Assembly: GCA_020002185.1 (NCBI GenBank)
Contig: CM034534.1
Location: forward strand, 32,346,049-32,410,048
Source: Paraescarpia echinospica
Taxonomy: Eukaryota > Annelida > Polychaeta > Sabellida > Siboglinidae
Length of the DNA: 64,000 nt
Direction of reading: 5' to 3'
The notes beneath the pieces are model-generated. The model was given only the letters and a program-made list of their open reading frames with translations, made no database searches and had not been told where the DNA came from. Positions 12,651 through 23,385 of this stretch are shown piece by piece. Every line of letters begins with the position of its first letter. Position 1 is the first letter of the stretch. The position numbers were made by a program, and so were the translations under genes.

Positions 12651-12913
12651 CTGTGTACATGTCACTTCTGTCAAGATAGTTCCTGTCTGACAGTAGTGTC
12701 AGGCCGAACAGAATTGCTGCAACATGCTTGCAGTGAGCTGTAGGGCCCTTCCCAGCACCACATTCACATTGTGCTTCTTACACCACCGCATCATTGTTCA
12801 TGGACACATCTACTTTATAAGAGGTAGACTTCCTCATCTCTGTCCATATAACAGCTGACACAAACCACTTTCCTTGTGTGTTGTCTGTGGTGGTATGCAT
12901 ATACCGCAATAAC
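12651..12913 (-). pseudogene. SWIM zinc-finger exon with in-frame stop
   Basis: The exon lies between TTTTCTTCAG (complement ending at 12914) and a GTAAG donor (complement of 12646-12650). Its second half encodes a SWIM zinc finger with the C-x-C-x(n)-C-x-H signature, visible as CECGAGKGPTAHCKHVAA; SWIM fingers bind DNA or protein partners. The codon at 12778-12780 (complement) is TAA, in the same frame and only three codons before the first zinc-binding Cys. A full protein therefore needs readthrough, RNA editing or an assembly error. Otherwise this is a pseudogene. Codons on both sides of the stop are of good quality, which argues that inactivation is recent or that the stop is a base-call error. 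Confidence 0.65.
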
Positions 12914-13489
12914 CTGAAGAAAACAATGTACATTATATAAAAAAAAATTGTGGAGTTGAACAATACCGGGCCAAATTGGTGTCATGTAAGTTACGCTATA
13001 TTTATTCCATAACCAGCTTCTTTGCGGACAGTTCCTGTTGATAACATTTGTGCTGTATCTTAGGCCCATGAAGAAAGAAGAGACACAAAAAAATGCATTC
13101 TGCCGGTTTATTGTTGTTTAAAAAAAATTGTGGTTGTGAACAATGTGGTGGATTTCGTAAGTTACAGTGTCCACCATTTCACGTCCAGAGTGCTCTGATC
13201 ATTCTTAACATTTTAAGTCTTGGTTGGATTCTGATGAGGTACTAGCATACATCAGTCAAGCAATTTTTTTATTTCTGAAAGGTTTCACATTCTCATATTT
13301 TAGATCATCAACTTCACTTGGCATTGCGCCACAAAACAGTGAGTAAAGATATCTTATCTTCTTTAATTTTAGGTGTAGATGTATCTTGGTTACCATCTAA
13401 GACTTTTTGTTTTTGTTGTCCAGTCCTTTTTTGGCCCAGTATTGTGCTTCACCCATATATATTTACCCAGACATATATATAATGTAATA

Positions 13490-13680
13490 TCAATAATAAT
13501 TCACGAGTAAGGAGCTGTTAGGTTTGTTTTAAACTGGTTAATGGTCAGGAGTATTCTAAGTTTATGAGGCAGGGTATTCCAGAATACTGATCCTGAATAA
13601 TTTATTGTTATGTTTCGAATGTTTGTTCTTACATTTTAAGACATAAATTTACAAATAAGCCTGCTGGTATCCATTGACAA
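13490..13680 (-). mobile_element. LINE 3'-end fragment (duplicate copy)
   Basis: Inverted counterpart of the fragment at 6150-6340, with the same FWNTLPHKLR coding tail on the minus strand. Confidence 0.5.
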
Positions 13681-13808
13681 AGAAAACTATTAATTCATCG
13701 AGGCAGTATCATATTTGACAGGGACGTACAAACTACTAAGCTCATGTGGTTAATCGCATATATATCTTTAATCCTACAGTCCTTTTAGTTTAATGTTAAG
13801 ATAACCAC

Positions 13809-13975
13809 CTTTCTTTGTATAGAGACCTCCCCTTTTCCTCCAGCTTCTTTCCGTACTGGGATAAGTATTCCTCTAGACTCCCCAGTGTAAATTTGGGTAG
13901 TTGGTGCATACCACCATGTACGTCCCTATACATGTTATTCTGCGGCAGTTTCATGCTGAGCTCCTCTTCATTAAC
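13809..13975 (-). CDS. SAP-like exon upstream of SWIM exons
   Basis: 167 nt between TTTTACAG (complement ending at 13976) and GTGGTT (complement of 13803-13808). The reading matches the plus-strand copy at 5828-5994 except for a few residues and contains FTLGSLEEYLSQYGKKLEEK, which resembles a SAP module. It lies about 0.9 kb upstream of the SWIM exon on the same strand, and SAP-like plus SWIM is a plausible order for this family of nuclear proteins. The donor GTGGTT is weaker than the GTGAGT of the duplicate copy. The start codon of the gene is not seen; upstream exons must lie beyond this arm. Confidence 0.5.
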
Positions 13976-14224
13976 CTGTAAAATGAAAAACAATGACATT
14001 ATCCCAACTTACGTTCAATATGTGACTAAGATAAAGTATAGTGGTTTTGGAGTAAGACTGCTCATGATATAGAAGAAAGCACTGTGATCAGGCTGGGCTG
14101 GTACCCCCGCATCCCTCTTGATAGTGTATGTTACTCCAAGGTTTTTATGAAATATAGAAACACACCCTCCCATCTTTAGGTAAGGTAAGGATGCATTTTA
14201 TTTATCCCAACAGCAGAAACAAAT

Positions 14225-14565
14225 TATACAGAGGATGTGGCTAGTGTAGTGGTTAGCATATCCGCCTGGCATGACAGTGCTCTGAGTTCGAAACCTGCAC
14301 CGAGCAGGCATGATGTTTGGTGTAAAAATCTGGCTCTCAAAATTGGGGACTGTGTATCCCTCGTGGCTCGGTGATCACATTAATGTAGGTCCCGTCTCAA
14401 TTTGGGACGTAAAAGAACCACTGAGGACGACAAGCACCCTGTCAGTGCCAGCATATCAAGAATGAGATCTCATAAGACCATTACATTGTAACCACAATAA
14501 TACAGACTAGTCAGTTAATAGAACATTGCCAAGCGCTGGAAACAACTAGAACTACAAAATATGAA
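14225..14565 (+). mobile_element. tRNA-derived SINE, full length
   Basis: The head has a tRNA-like A box region (GTGTAGTGGTTAGCATATCC) and B box (GAGTTCGAAACC, about 14284-14295). The body includes GGTCCCGTCTCAATTTGGGA and GACGACAAGCACCCTG. The tail is AATGAGATCTCATAAGACC...ACTAGTCAGTTAATAGAAC. A tail-only copy lies at 15403-15525 and a head-less copy at 5340-5590. Confidence 0.7.
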
Positions 14566-14692
14566 AAGAAATACTAAGATACCAATTTTACAATAACAAT
14601 TTATATAATGTCAACAAAATACAAAACAAATCGCTGTGTGATGGGAGACTCCACAGTATTTTTATCTTTAATAATAGTTTAATAATATTCAC

Positions 14693-15402
14693 TTAAAAAC
14701 AGCCTCCTCCAACCATGACATAGACGCTCACGCTTCATAGACGAGACTGGCTGCACTGATCGTTTTATATACATATTAGATGGATGTATACGTTGCTTTC
14801 ACTAAATTGTACACGTTATAGTACGAATAAATATTATTATTGAATTTTCGAAACATCATGAATTATCGCTCACACACAGTACCAACCTTCCTGACAAACA
14901 ATTCGCGTTTTCTGGCAGACTGCTTGGCACTTCGTTTCTTCCGTTCATCGACTTTGAGTTCTTTTAAACTCCAACTTTGATAAAACAGCTCATAACGTGG
15001 GTGAACAATGCTCGATATAAGTATTATTTATAATTGCTTTGGCCTGACTTGCAAGGGATACTTAAGTATTTGCAAGTTGGTGTAGTTCGCTAGGGGGCAG
15101 CACAGCTTAGCTTACCTTAGGTCATGGAGTACAATTCGTGCAAGGTAATCTTTTCGAGAACTTCGTTTCGAGACAATCTTTTGGAGAAATATTTGACCAA
15201 ACGCCATTCTAGTGAATTATTTGATAACAAATCTTGCACAATGACAGCGTAAAGGGATAATCGAAAGTCAGAATTCGACAATCTCAGCGTAAAGGGATAA
15301 TCGAAAGTCAGAAATCAACAATGTAGCATTGTGGAATTATGGCCCTAATATCGTTCCATAGCGTAGAAAGGTCGGCTTGGCGATAATGTTCTGAAAAGGC
15401 TG
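14693..15402. other. no gene seen
   Basis: Mixed DNA. Two adjacent 40-bp copies starting CAGCGTAAAGGGATAATCGA occupy 15245-15324. No coding region is supported. Confidence 0.5.
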
Positions 15403-15525
15403 ACTAGTTGAATGAGACCTCGTAAGATCATAACACTGTAACCACAAAATATACAGACTAGTCAGTTAATAGAACGTTGCCGAGTGCTGGAAACAACTAG
15501 AAGTAGAACTAGAACCGTGGATCGC
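15403..15525 (+). mobile_element. SINE tail fragment
   Basis: Matches the 3' part of the SINE at 14225-14565 (AATGAGACCTCGTAAGATC, GACTAGTCAGTTAATAGAAC, GCTGGAAACAACTAGAA). No head is present. Confidence 0.65.
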
Positions 15526-15883
15526 ACACTGGTGACTGGGTGAAACCCGTATGGCACAGGCCGTTTGTGTGTGTCAACCGTAATTTCCGAGTGACAAGTC
15601 AAACTAGAGTCTTCATCTGTCGTATCCATTTTCTCCAAAGTGATACGGAAGTTTTAAAAATCACTTAATAACTCGTCGAGCTACCAAAATCCTTCGACGT
15701 CTTTGTCAACAACAAATGAAAAATAGACCCGGTATGCGCGCGCATCCAATAATTCTGACCTTTGCTTTGAAAGCGCCCCGCCCCCTTCTGGCAGCGAAAA
15801 TCTTCGTTCGGGAATTGCGACGTTAACAATGTTTTCATTGGTTATAAATCGTTGCCATTTAATTTAACCTTTTTATTTCGAAC
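15526..15883. other. flank of Gypsy element, no gene
   Basis: No supported feature apart from the 4-bp GAAC at 15880-15883, which matches 21158-21161 on the far side of the element. Confidence 0.4.
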
Positions 15884-16067
15884 ATAGATAAGAACTCTGT
15901 CTATTTGTTTTACGCCACTTTACTGAACTTTGTAAACATGACAAACAATAAAGAAACATGTTCAAACTGGTACGTTGTTGTGTTCGCCATTTGCAATACA
16001 GTCTGCGCAAGTGCGAGTCATAGTCACATAGGGAGCATTTAGTATCTCATTGTTCATATTGTTCTAT
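15884..16067 (-). repeat. 3' LTR of minus-strand Gypsy element
   Basis: Near-identical to 20982-21157; both contain GACAAACAATAAAGAAACATG and GGGAGCATTTAGTATCT on the plus strand. It differs mainly by about 9 extra bases near 16050-16060. In element sense it begins ATAGAAC, directly after a purine run GGGGGGAG (complement of about 16068-16075) that fits a polypurine tract. GAAC at 15880-15883 and at 21158-21161 fits a 4-bp target-site duplication, a usual length for Gypsy integrases. Confidence 0.8.
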
Positions 16068-16134
16068 CTCCCCCCAAGTCTTCATCACTTATTTTAGACT
16101 GTAAATAATAGTCTATAGTGAGGGAGACTGTCTC

Positions 16135-18627
16135 TTAGGTTTCATAGTCTGCCAGCCATTTCGGTGGTTTGATGTTACGGCCATATCGTGAGACGCGTGT
16201 TGGCGTGGTAGGGGTAGGAATGTTCTCGAGTGTTGGAGCGACATCTGTTGACGCCGTTGGAGCCACTGTCGGTGATACAGTTTTCTTGGGGCTCTCCACA
16301 TTGTCCTTCCATCTTTCAGGAGTTGTGATGGTGTATTGTGTGATGTGTGTGGGTTCCTTCTGTCGTCGAGGTTGAGGTTGTGAAGTGCGATGTGATGCAT
16401 GATGCTGAAGGTCCTCATCAATGGTAAGACGTGGTGTAGCAATGCGTACTGGCGCGTATTTCCTCAGTAATTTCCTGTTCCGGATTGTTACTCTCCCAGA
16501 TCCGTCGACTCGGATTACATATTGGTCAAATTGACGTACTTCGATGACCTGGCCCGTTTTGTCCCACTTCGTGGGGTGAGGGCCAGTTTGATTTTGTATT
16601 CTCACGAAGTCGCCAATGACGAGGGGTGGTAGTCGTTTCGTATGTTCTGACCAGTGTTCAGCGGCTTTCATGTGTCTGTTTCTCAGGGCCTCTTCTCGAG
16701 CAACGAGTGTCTCTCGCCAGGTCTCGTGTGGTTTGTACCTACCGGGTAGTATAGGTATGAAGTCCTTGATCGGTCGTCCGAATACACACATCGCTGGGGA
16801 TAGCTTTGTATCTGGGTCAGGTGTGTTCCGATATTGAAGAATCGCGCGTTGGACCCCATCTGTATCGAGTTCACCATTGGTACCAGTGTTGTTGGTAATG
16901 AGGCGTTTGACGGTCTTCACACCGATTTCAGCTCTGCAATTGCTATGCGGGAATGCAACTGATGAAAGTCGGTGGTGTACGCCCCAGGTGTTGAGGAAGA
17001 GGCGGGTCGTTGTTGAAGTAAATTCCGGGCCGCCGTCTGATGCTAGTTCATCTGGGATTCCGTAGGTCACGAAAGAGCGGCGTAGGCTGTCAATTAGACC
17101 ATCTGCACCGCCTGTGGTCCTTTCAGTAATAGGCCAGTTTGAGTATCTGTCAACTATGACCAGGTAGCTGATGCCTTTATAGGTGAAAAAGTCTGAGCAG
17201 ACGCATTGAAACGGGTAAACCGGCAACACTGGGGGTGTTGGTGGAGCGCTGGGCTGCGATGGCGCCATTCTGTTACAGTCGCTACAGTTTGTGCGGATGG
17301 CAGCCATGGCTGGGGTTATCCCGGGCCAGAACACGGATGATTCGGCCCTCGCCGTCATGGAAAATATTCCTTGGTGTGCGGAGTGGAGTGCCGATAGGAC
17401 GTCCTCTCGGAGGCTCGGCGGTATAACAATCCGGTCCTTGTAGATGACTACACCGTCTATTGTGTGAAGGTGCTCACGAAATTGGTGGTAGGCACGGAGT
17501 GGTACAGGTAGTTCGTGGCGGAACTTCGGCATGCCGTTTTCGATGATGGACATGAGTAGGTGCATGTTCTCATCACTAGCCTTTTCTTGTCTTGTACGGT
17601 CCCATGTGATGGATTGAAGAGACTCGAGTGCGTAGGTCGCCGCATTCCTGACTGCATCATCTATGTTCTCGTGATCTATGGTGTCCTCGTTCGTGCGGAT
17701 GCCTTCTAGGAATGCATGTTGGATCATCATGGTTGAAGGCAGGTTCGATGGATCATCATCATCGGGTGTGATGTCATCTTGGAGGTGTAGTTTGTCTGGA
17801 TGAGGGGTACCCGATGGGTGCTGAGACATGGCATCTGCTGCTTTGTTTTGTACTCCAGGGATGTGTACGATGCGAAACCTGTATCTGAGTGTTTTCTCTT
17901 TGAGGTTTCTCAGGCGTGCATTTGGTATTTCATCCAGTGACCGATCACCGAGTATGTTAAGGTGTGGTTTGTGATCCACTGCCACGATGAGGTCTGCACA
18001 TCCGAGGACAAAGAATATTGCCTTATCGAGAGCGTCGGCCACAGACAGAGCTTCGCCTTCGATGGGGGCATATCTAGATTCGGCCGGGTGGGTGAAGCGG
18101 CTTCCGACAAGAGTGATTCTCCATCCATCCGGGCAGCAGAATGGCATGCTCTTAGTGCAAGTGCAATGTTTTTGTAACAACCAGAAACCGATCCCATCCT
18201 TGGACCAATATGTGGCAAGGCAAGTCGGCTTATCCTTGTCAAAGATTGTGACACCTTTCTCTATCTCATTAGTGATAATGTCTTTGGATTCCTTGAAGAG
18301 TTTGTCTAGTTGGTCGTCCCACACAAATGGGTTATCGGGTTTCAGCAGGTGTCGGAAGGGCTGCATCCGGTCTGCCATGCTGAATGTATACGCCACTTGG
18401 TTGACGAGCCCGAACCAGGATCGAACGTCTGTAATGTTACTGGGGGTGGGGAAGTCGCGAATATCTTGTAGGTATTTTCCGTAAGGGCGCACACTGTCCA
18501 GGGTGATCACAAACCCTGCGAATTCTACTTCTGGTTTACAGAACGTGAACTTGTCTGGGTTCAATGTTATGCCATTTTTGCCACAAACATCTAGCCAATG
18601 GATGGCCTGGAAGAAGCTTTCCTCCAT
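16135..18627 (-). CDS. Gypsy Pol, reverse transcriptase C-terminal part, RNase H and integrase
   Basis: 830 codons from the first ATG, but the frame is open further upstream to about 18680, where it takes over from the gag-RT frame. The reverse-transcriptase catalytic IDD triplet lies in this upstream part near 18645. Domains in order (approximate residues): thumb region 1-110; RNase H about 140-240 with a DHKPH motif near 217; integrase zinc-binding HHCC with SAHQG near 416 and CSDC near 449; catalytic core with Asp near 477 (CSDFF), Asp near 530 (SDGG) and Glu near 566 (AEIG); a C-terminal basic region ending [11 protein letters not shown]. It would act in replication and insertion of the element. 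No stop interrupts this frame, so apart from the upstream frameshift it looks well preserved. Clade within Gypsy was not determined. Confidence 0.85.
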   Translation of the reverse strand: MEESFFQAIHWLDVCGKNGITLNPDKFTFCKPEVEFAGFVITLDSVRPYGKYLQDIRDFPTPSNITDVRSWFGLVNQVAYTFSMADRMQPFRHLLKPDNPFVWDDQLDKLFKESKDIITNEIEKGVTIFDKDKPTCLATYWSKDGIGFWLLQKHCTCTKSMPFCCPDGWRITLVGSRFTHPAESRYAPIEGEALSVADALDKAIFFVLGCADLIVAVDHKPHLNILGDRSLDEIPNARLRNLKEKTLRYRFRIVHIPGVQNKAADAMSQHPSGTPHPDKLHLQDDITPDDDDPSNLPSTMMIQHAFLEGIRTNEDTIDHENIDDAVRNAATYALESLQSITWDRTRQEKASDENMHLLMSIIENGMPKFRHELPVPLRAYHQFREHLHTIDGVVIYKDRIVIPPSLREDVLSALHSAHQGIFSMTARAESSVFWPGITPAMAAIRTNCSDCNRMAPSQPSAPPTPPVLPVYPFQCVCSDFFTYKGISYLVIVDRYSNWPITERTTGGADGLIDSLRRSFVTYGIPDELASDGGPEFTSTTTRLFLNTWGVHHRLSSVAFPHSNCRAEIGVKTVKRLITNNTGTNGELDTDGVQRAILQYRNTPDPDTKLSPAMCVFGRPIKDFIPILPGRYKPHETWRETLVAREEALRNRHMKAAEHWSEHTKRLPPLVIGDFVRIQNQTGPHPTKWDKTGQVIEVRQFDQYVIRVDGSGRVTIRNRKLLRKYAPVRIATPRLTIDEDLQHHASHRTSQPQPRRQKEPTHITQYTITTPERWKDNVESPKKTVSPTVAPTASTDVAPTLENIPTPTTPTRVSRYGRNIKPPKWLADYET

Positions 18628-20848
18628 CGTGTCTGCCCACAGAAGTGTGTCGTCTATGCATTTTGTCTTCTGGGGGGATGTCGGCTACGATTTCATCATA
18701 TCGTCTTGAATATCCGTCACCAGAGGCGATGTACCCCTGTGGAGTTACACAGTATCTATATCGGCCCCATGGCGTTATGAATGTCGTCAGGTGGCGATCG
18801 TCCGGGTGAAGTGGCACGCTGTGGTAACCATTCCAGGCATCGAATACCGTTTTGAGTTTGCCCTGTGGGACGGAGCGGGCTTGGTGGAATGGTGATTGAG
18901 TGTGGTGTGTCTCACGTGTCGCGTCGGTGTTCAGTGGTTGGAAGTCCACCGTGCGGCGGGGCTTGCCCGTCTTCTTTGCACAAACTACCATTCTGTGACA
19001 CCAAGTGACCGGTGTGCCGACTGGGACTGGCTCGATTACCCCTAACCTCACATCCTGGTCCAGTCCCGCTTTGACGTCCTTCTGCCAGTGGAGTGGTACG
19101 GGGATGGGGTTGTGCGAGGCCACTGGTTCAGCATCTGGGTCCACCATGAGCCTCATTGGGGAGCATTTCATCATGGGGAGGGGCTGATGGTCACATGTAT
19201 TGAACGTACTCGCCTTATAGTGGTCGATCAAGTACGTCTGTAGTTTCTCTCGGTTGGATTCGGTCGCGGGGAAGGGTAGTTTCGTTGGTGGAGGTGGTGG
19301 TAGTTGTCGCTTTGGACAGTCACAGGTAGTAGAGATGCCAATAGTATGGGCATGGTGAGTCTCTCCGATCGTTGGGAACGTTTTAGAGAGCATGCCAAGG
19401 GTCACGCATGCTTCACGGCTGAGGAACATCTTGTCAGAGCTGTCAGTTACGTATACGACCTGTCGTGTCTCTAGTCTGTTTTGGTCCTTGTCTCTGCCAG
19501 AGAACCGAAGTATGGCTGCTCCGAGGATTCTGATGTCCTTGTTATTCGCGGCGTGCATCTTCATAGAGACGGGGATGAGATTTTCACGTGCTAGGCCGAG
19601 GCGGTTGATTGCTCCGATTCCAATGAGGCAACTTTGGCAGCCTGTGTCGGCCATGGCGGATAAGGATAGGGGTCGAGTACGGATTTTCAGTTCAAAACCC
19701 AGATCCTTGTAGACCTCCTCAACCGCACAAATGTCTAGTTTGATGAATGGTTGAGGTTGTGAGGCTTGTTGCGCCCACCTGTCACAGATGTTGTTATAGA
19801 GGTGATGGTCAAGGATTATGGAACGCCTCCCGCGCTCATGACCAATCTCTGTAGCAGCACATAATGCATCGAATACCGCGCCTTCACACTCACCCGAATC
19901 AGTCCTTTGGGGCTTAGCCTTCGATCTCTCCTTGTTGCGACATACTTTTTCCAGGTGATGTTGCAACTTGCAGTACTGGCATGTATGATTGTAGGCGGGG
20001 CACTCGGTTTTTCTGATGCGGAACGGAGCACTTCTACCATGGCCCTTTTCACCACAGTAGCCGCATAGGCCTAAGTCAGTCATCCTATTTCGGACATCCT
20101 GTTGTTTTCCTCGACGGTATGTGCTACTCACCGATCCTGCACCTTGCGTGTTCAGCAGTCTGGATGCTGAGCGCTTGCCAGATTCTTTGGCCTCCACGAA
20201 TTTGAGCACTTCTTCGAGAGTCATATCCTGATTCTGATCCCCGAGTACATCGAGTTGTATTTCTTGATCAGCTATGCCTCGGGAGAGTACATCTCGAAGT
20301 ATGGCATCCGTATAGTTGATGTCAGCTGCGCATGAGGGACCCTGTGTGACATAATTGCATATGCCCGCTTGGCCTTTTATTCTGGCTCCAAATGATCGGA
20401 TAGCCTCGTCACGATCTTGTCGCATGTTGTGCAGCGCTGCACGGGCAACCATGGTATTCTCCCTGCGCACCGCCAGCATTTTTATGGCCGTCAAAACATC
20501 TTGCTCTGACTTACTGGATAGGCTGCCCCCAGCCGCACGTATGAGGTCTTTTCGGAGCTCGTCACTACAGCATTCCAGCAGTTGGACCACTACATCTCCA
20601 TCCGTGAGCTTGGTGCCCCTGCGATACTCGTCCCATCGGGTCTCGAAATATGCCCACTCCTCGCTAGATCCGGCCGATGATATAGTTGGTCGTTTTAGTT
20701 TCTCTGCTCGAGTAGCCTGGGTAGTGGCGGCGTGAGTAGAAGCTGCATGCGAACTGGCGTGAAGGTTGAGGAGGGCAGCGATGATGGCGCCATCCTCAGC
20801 TTCTGCTGTCTCGAATTCACAAGCCACGATAGGACACTTCATCTTCAT
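18536..20848 (-). CDS. Gypsy Gag-protease-reverse transcriptase (N-terminal part), frameshifted
   Basis: 770 codons starting 133 bases inside the 5' LTR. The N terminus has a [11 protein letters not shown]ys pair, then a capsid-like region, two zinc knuckles at about residues 258-303 ([10 protein letters not shown] and CQYCKLQHH...C), an aspartic protease with DTG near residue 402 (MADTGCQSC), and the first part of the reverse transcriptase from about residue 560 ([31 protein letters not shown]). After residue about 723 the reading stops resembling reverse transcriptase. Homology continues in another frame, that of 16135-18627. The switch falls at a run of six G on the plus strand (18672-18677), consistent with a one-base insertion or a homopolymer sequencing error. 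A programmed shift is unlikely because it would lie inside the polymerase palm domain. Confidence 0.8.
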   Translation of the reverse strand: MKMKCPIVACEFETAEAEDGAIIAALLNLHASSHAASTHAATTQATRAEKLKRPTISSAGSSEEWAYFETRWDEYRRGTKLTDGDVVVQLLECCSDELRKDLIRAAGGSLSSKSEQDVLTAIKMLAVRRENTMVARAALHNMRQDRDEAIRSFGARIKGQAGICNYVTQGPSCAADINYTDAILRDVLSRGIADQEIQLDVLGDQNQDMTLEEVLKFVEAKESGKRSASRLLNTQGAGSVSSTYRRGKQQDVRNRMTDLGLCGYCGEKGHGRSAPFRIRKTECPAYNHTCQYCKLQHHLEKVCRNKERSKAKPQRTDSGECEGAVFDALCAATEIGHERGRRSIILDHHLYNNICDRWAQQASQPQPFIKLDICAVEEVYKDLGFELKIRTRPLSLSAMADTGCQSCLIGIGAINRLGLARENLIPVSMKMHAANNKDIRILGAAILRFSGRDKDQNRLETRQVVYVTDSSDKMFLSREACVTLGMLSKTFPTIGETHHAHTIGISTTCDCPKRQLPPPPPTKLPFPATESNREKLQTYLIDHYKASTFNTCDHQPLPMMKCSPMRLMVDPDAEPVASHNPIPVPLHWQKDVKAGLDQDVRLGVIEPVPVGTPVTWCHRMVVCAKKTGKPRRTVDFQPLNTDATRETHHTQSPFHQARSVPQGKLKTVFDAWNGYHSVPLHPDDRHLTTFITPWGRYRYCVTPQGYIASGDGYSRRYDEIVADIPPEDKMHRRHTSVGRHDGGKLLPGHPLARCLWQKWHNIEPRQVHVL

Positions 20849-20981
20849 TTTGAAAGATTGTATTGTCCAATTGGCGGTGTGGTAGGTCTATCGTCGATTG
20901 GCGTTTCCGGCTCAAATAGTCCTAGTGCACGCACACGCTTCCAATGTCAGTGGTGTACAATTAACGTCACGATGTTTCTTT

Positions 20982-21157
20982 ATAGATAAGAACTCTGTCT
21001 ATTTGTTTTACGCCACTTTACTGAACTTTGTAAACATGACAAACAATAAAGAAACATGTTCAAACTGGTACGTTGTTGTGTTCGCCATTTGCAATACAGT
21101 CTGTGCGCAAGTGCGAGTCATAGTCACATAGGGAGCATTTAGTATCTTATTGTTCTA
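20982..21157 (-). repeat. 5' LTR of minus-strand Gypsy element
   Basis: 176 bp matching 15884-16067. In element sense it runs from TAGAACAATA to GTTCTTATCTAT. The sequence following it in element sense (complement of 20960-20981) is where a tRNA primer-binding site should be; I did not recognise a tRNA complement. The two LTRs differ at only a few positions, suggesting modest age. Confidence 0.8.
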
Positions 21158-23014
21158 GAACGCGTATACAACTTATTTGTATAGAACACCTATCAATAGG
21201 GCACCATATCTTTGTTTTCGCACAGAAATGTCTACTAATGAAGTGAACCGAAAAAAAAGAAATTTAACATTGATTAGATAGGAGTAAATCAAACCACTCG
21301 CTTGGAACAAAGATGGCGATACGCAGTGCTTTATAGCGACGTTTTAGTCATCGAACAAAATCGTTTTTTAAGTTTGTCTCATAAATGAGTACGTTTCTGT
21401 TGCCACGAATGTATACTTATAGAGTATATATTTAAATATGTAGCACGAAAACAGCTGCATTTCATTTCCTCTTTAAATGCAGGTAAACATTAGGAGGAAT
21501 CACATTGCCTTATTACCGCCGGTTTTTCTCCACACTGTGACATTTACTGTTTATGTCCATTGGTCATGAATTATGTTGTTTAAAACCATGTTATTTTTGT
21601 TAGGATATTATTGTATTAATAAATATATGTTGCGTTCAATTTAATATTGTTTCACGATGCTGTTGGTTAGCGCTAGTATTTCCAGGGTTCAGCTTTATGG
21701 TGGTTAGGATAGTGCGAAATTATTCGTTAATTAAAGATAAAACAAGGTAAATTTACACGCATACATCATAAAGTACCACATTCCTGACAGATCAGATTGG
21801 TCTAATCCCTGAAGGTATATAATTATGCTTACAAAAAGCATGTAAATAAGCTGTTCTGACGAAAGCTAAGTACAGGGTTACGTGTACGTTAATTCTATAA
21901 AGAGATGTGCTTATTGTATTATGTGTCTGGAATTGCTGGTGCCAAAAAGAGGGTGTTCTGAATTACCCGGGTACTAAAAACAGTCATACAATTGATTTGC
22001 CTGTAATACTTGAACCCGTCTATGCCGATATGATGACAGTTTTGGTCGGTTGTTAATTCGGTAGTGATTGGTATATTCTTTAGGCGTAGAAGCGGAATCA
22101 TTAAGGTAGTGGTTAGTATGAAACAAATCAAAATGTTTTCTGTGTGGCTTGAAGTTTTTTTTAAGCCAAAGTGTATTTCTTATAACATTTTAAATTTAAG
22201 TTGGTACACATGTGTATTTCCCCTAGCTGTAACTTTTTGGAGGACTAATAGAGCATTTGTTCCACGCATAACGGCCATGGGATGACTCAATTTCACGTCT
22301 CGTGAATTCATAACACAGCAGACACTTCACTGGATGGATTATATTTGACCCATGAAAGCTAAGCCTAAGACACTGTCACTGGTGGAGTCCAAGGGTTACT
22401 TTGTTAGTGGCCAGTAGTCCAGATTCCCCGCTGCGAGGCCATTTTTGTACAGCGCCGCGCCCGGTGGGTTAGGATTACGGGTAATTTGTAACCGTTGCGA
22501 AACGCCCACTTCCATTGCGCATGCGTAATAGCGCCGCACTCCGTTTTTTATTTTTCGTTTTTGTGGTGAGCAAAACAGAAATAGGAAAATGGTTGATTTA
22601 CCGTTTTATCGTTTACCTATTTTTATTTTGCAAAAGTGTAAATGGGAAAAGGGCTTGATCGATATTTTAGTTTTAGTTTTCTTATTTTCACTATGTAGTT
22701 TTCAAACGGTTTAGTTAATAACGGTAGGTCCCGTGATTCAGCGCCACTCGTTTTTCGTTTTTGCACTTAGGAAGCTTCGGCCGCCTTACCACTTCGGCTA
22801 GGAGGCAAAAGTTGGTGGCTTCGGCGGGACAATTCGGTCGCAATGGCGGCATTTTGAAAACAAATTAACTGAAATTGCATCGTCGCGTACGCGACATGTA
22901 CGGGCAAATATTTGACGTTTCGGCACCGTGGTTTATTTTAAAGTTTCGAGTACTAAATTAATTATATTAAATTTATGTGGTAAATTACGTTTTTAATTAT
23001 TATGTTTAGCAGAA
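21158..23014. other. no gene seen
   Basis: AT-rich with a CG-richer stretch at about 22420-22920 containing CGCAATGGCGGC near 22840, whose frame closes after four codons. CAAAGATGGCG near 21308 resembles a YY1 site. No transcription unit is supported. Confidence 0.4.
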
Positions 23015-23198
23015 ATACATAACAGAAAACTAGTATTTGGCACAATGCAACTTTAAATTCACAAAATGTGACTCTAGTTCAAGATATAATCAGTACCTCA
23101 TTTCTATTTTGATAGTATTATTATAAACAATCATGTACAATGTCGCAAGTAATAGGTTACCCCTAATTTTTAGCGTCTTCTGTACAAATATCAGCTTC
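23015..23198 (+). repeat. outer direct repeat, copy 1 (184 bp)
   Basis: Matches 29401-29584 over the same 184 bases with about four substitutions; both start ATACATAACAGAAAACTAGT and end CAAATATCAGCTTC. The pair brackets the whole LINE composite. Confidence 0.85.
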
Positions 23199-23241
23199 TT
23201 TTTCAAAAAAATGACGCCACTAGCGTCTAACTATAATCCAG

Positions 23242-23242
<1 letters not shown>

Positions 23243-23278
<36 letters not shown>

Positions 23279-23321
23279 TGTGTGTGTGTGTGTGAGAGTG
23301 TGTGCGTGTGTGCGTGTGTGT

Positions 23322-23385
<64 letters not shown>
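23243..23385 (+). repeat. TG microsatellite
   Basis: TG repeats with a few GAG and GCG interruptions. It is the outer end of the left inverted arm; the partner is the CA tract at 28681-28780. Confidence 0.95.

Larger units (their letters stand above)
12973..14692 (-). repeat. right arm of large inverted duplication
   Basis: Reverse complement of 5211-6865. From its inner end it contains the MITE-like element (12973-13178), the LINE tail (about 13490-13680), the SAP-like exon (13809-13975), the ATGCATTTTATTTATCCCAAC block and the complete SINE (14225-14565). The spacer between arms is about 6.1 kb. Confidence 0.85.

Noticed and set aside
13230..13262. CTGATGAG resembling a hammerhead ribozyme core
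   Set aside because: The matching GAAA strand and paired stems are not present nearby.
18536..18680. Programmed frameshift between gag-pol frames
   Set aside because: The shift falls within the reverse transcriptase palm domain at a homopolymer, not between Gag and Pol.
16169..20989. Numerous 60-165-codon plus-strand frames
   Set aside because: They are shadows of the minus-strand Gypsy gag-pol coding sequence.
22838..22860. Good start context CGCAATGGCGGC
   Set aside because: The frame stops after four codons and no donor follows.
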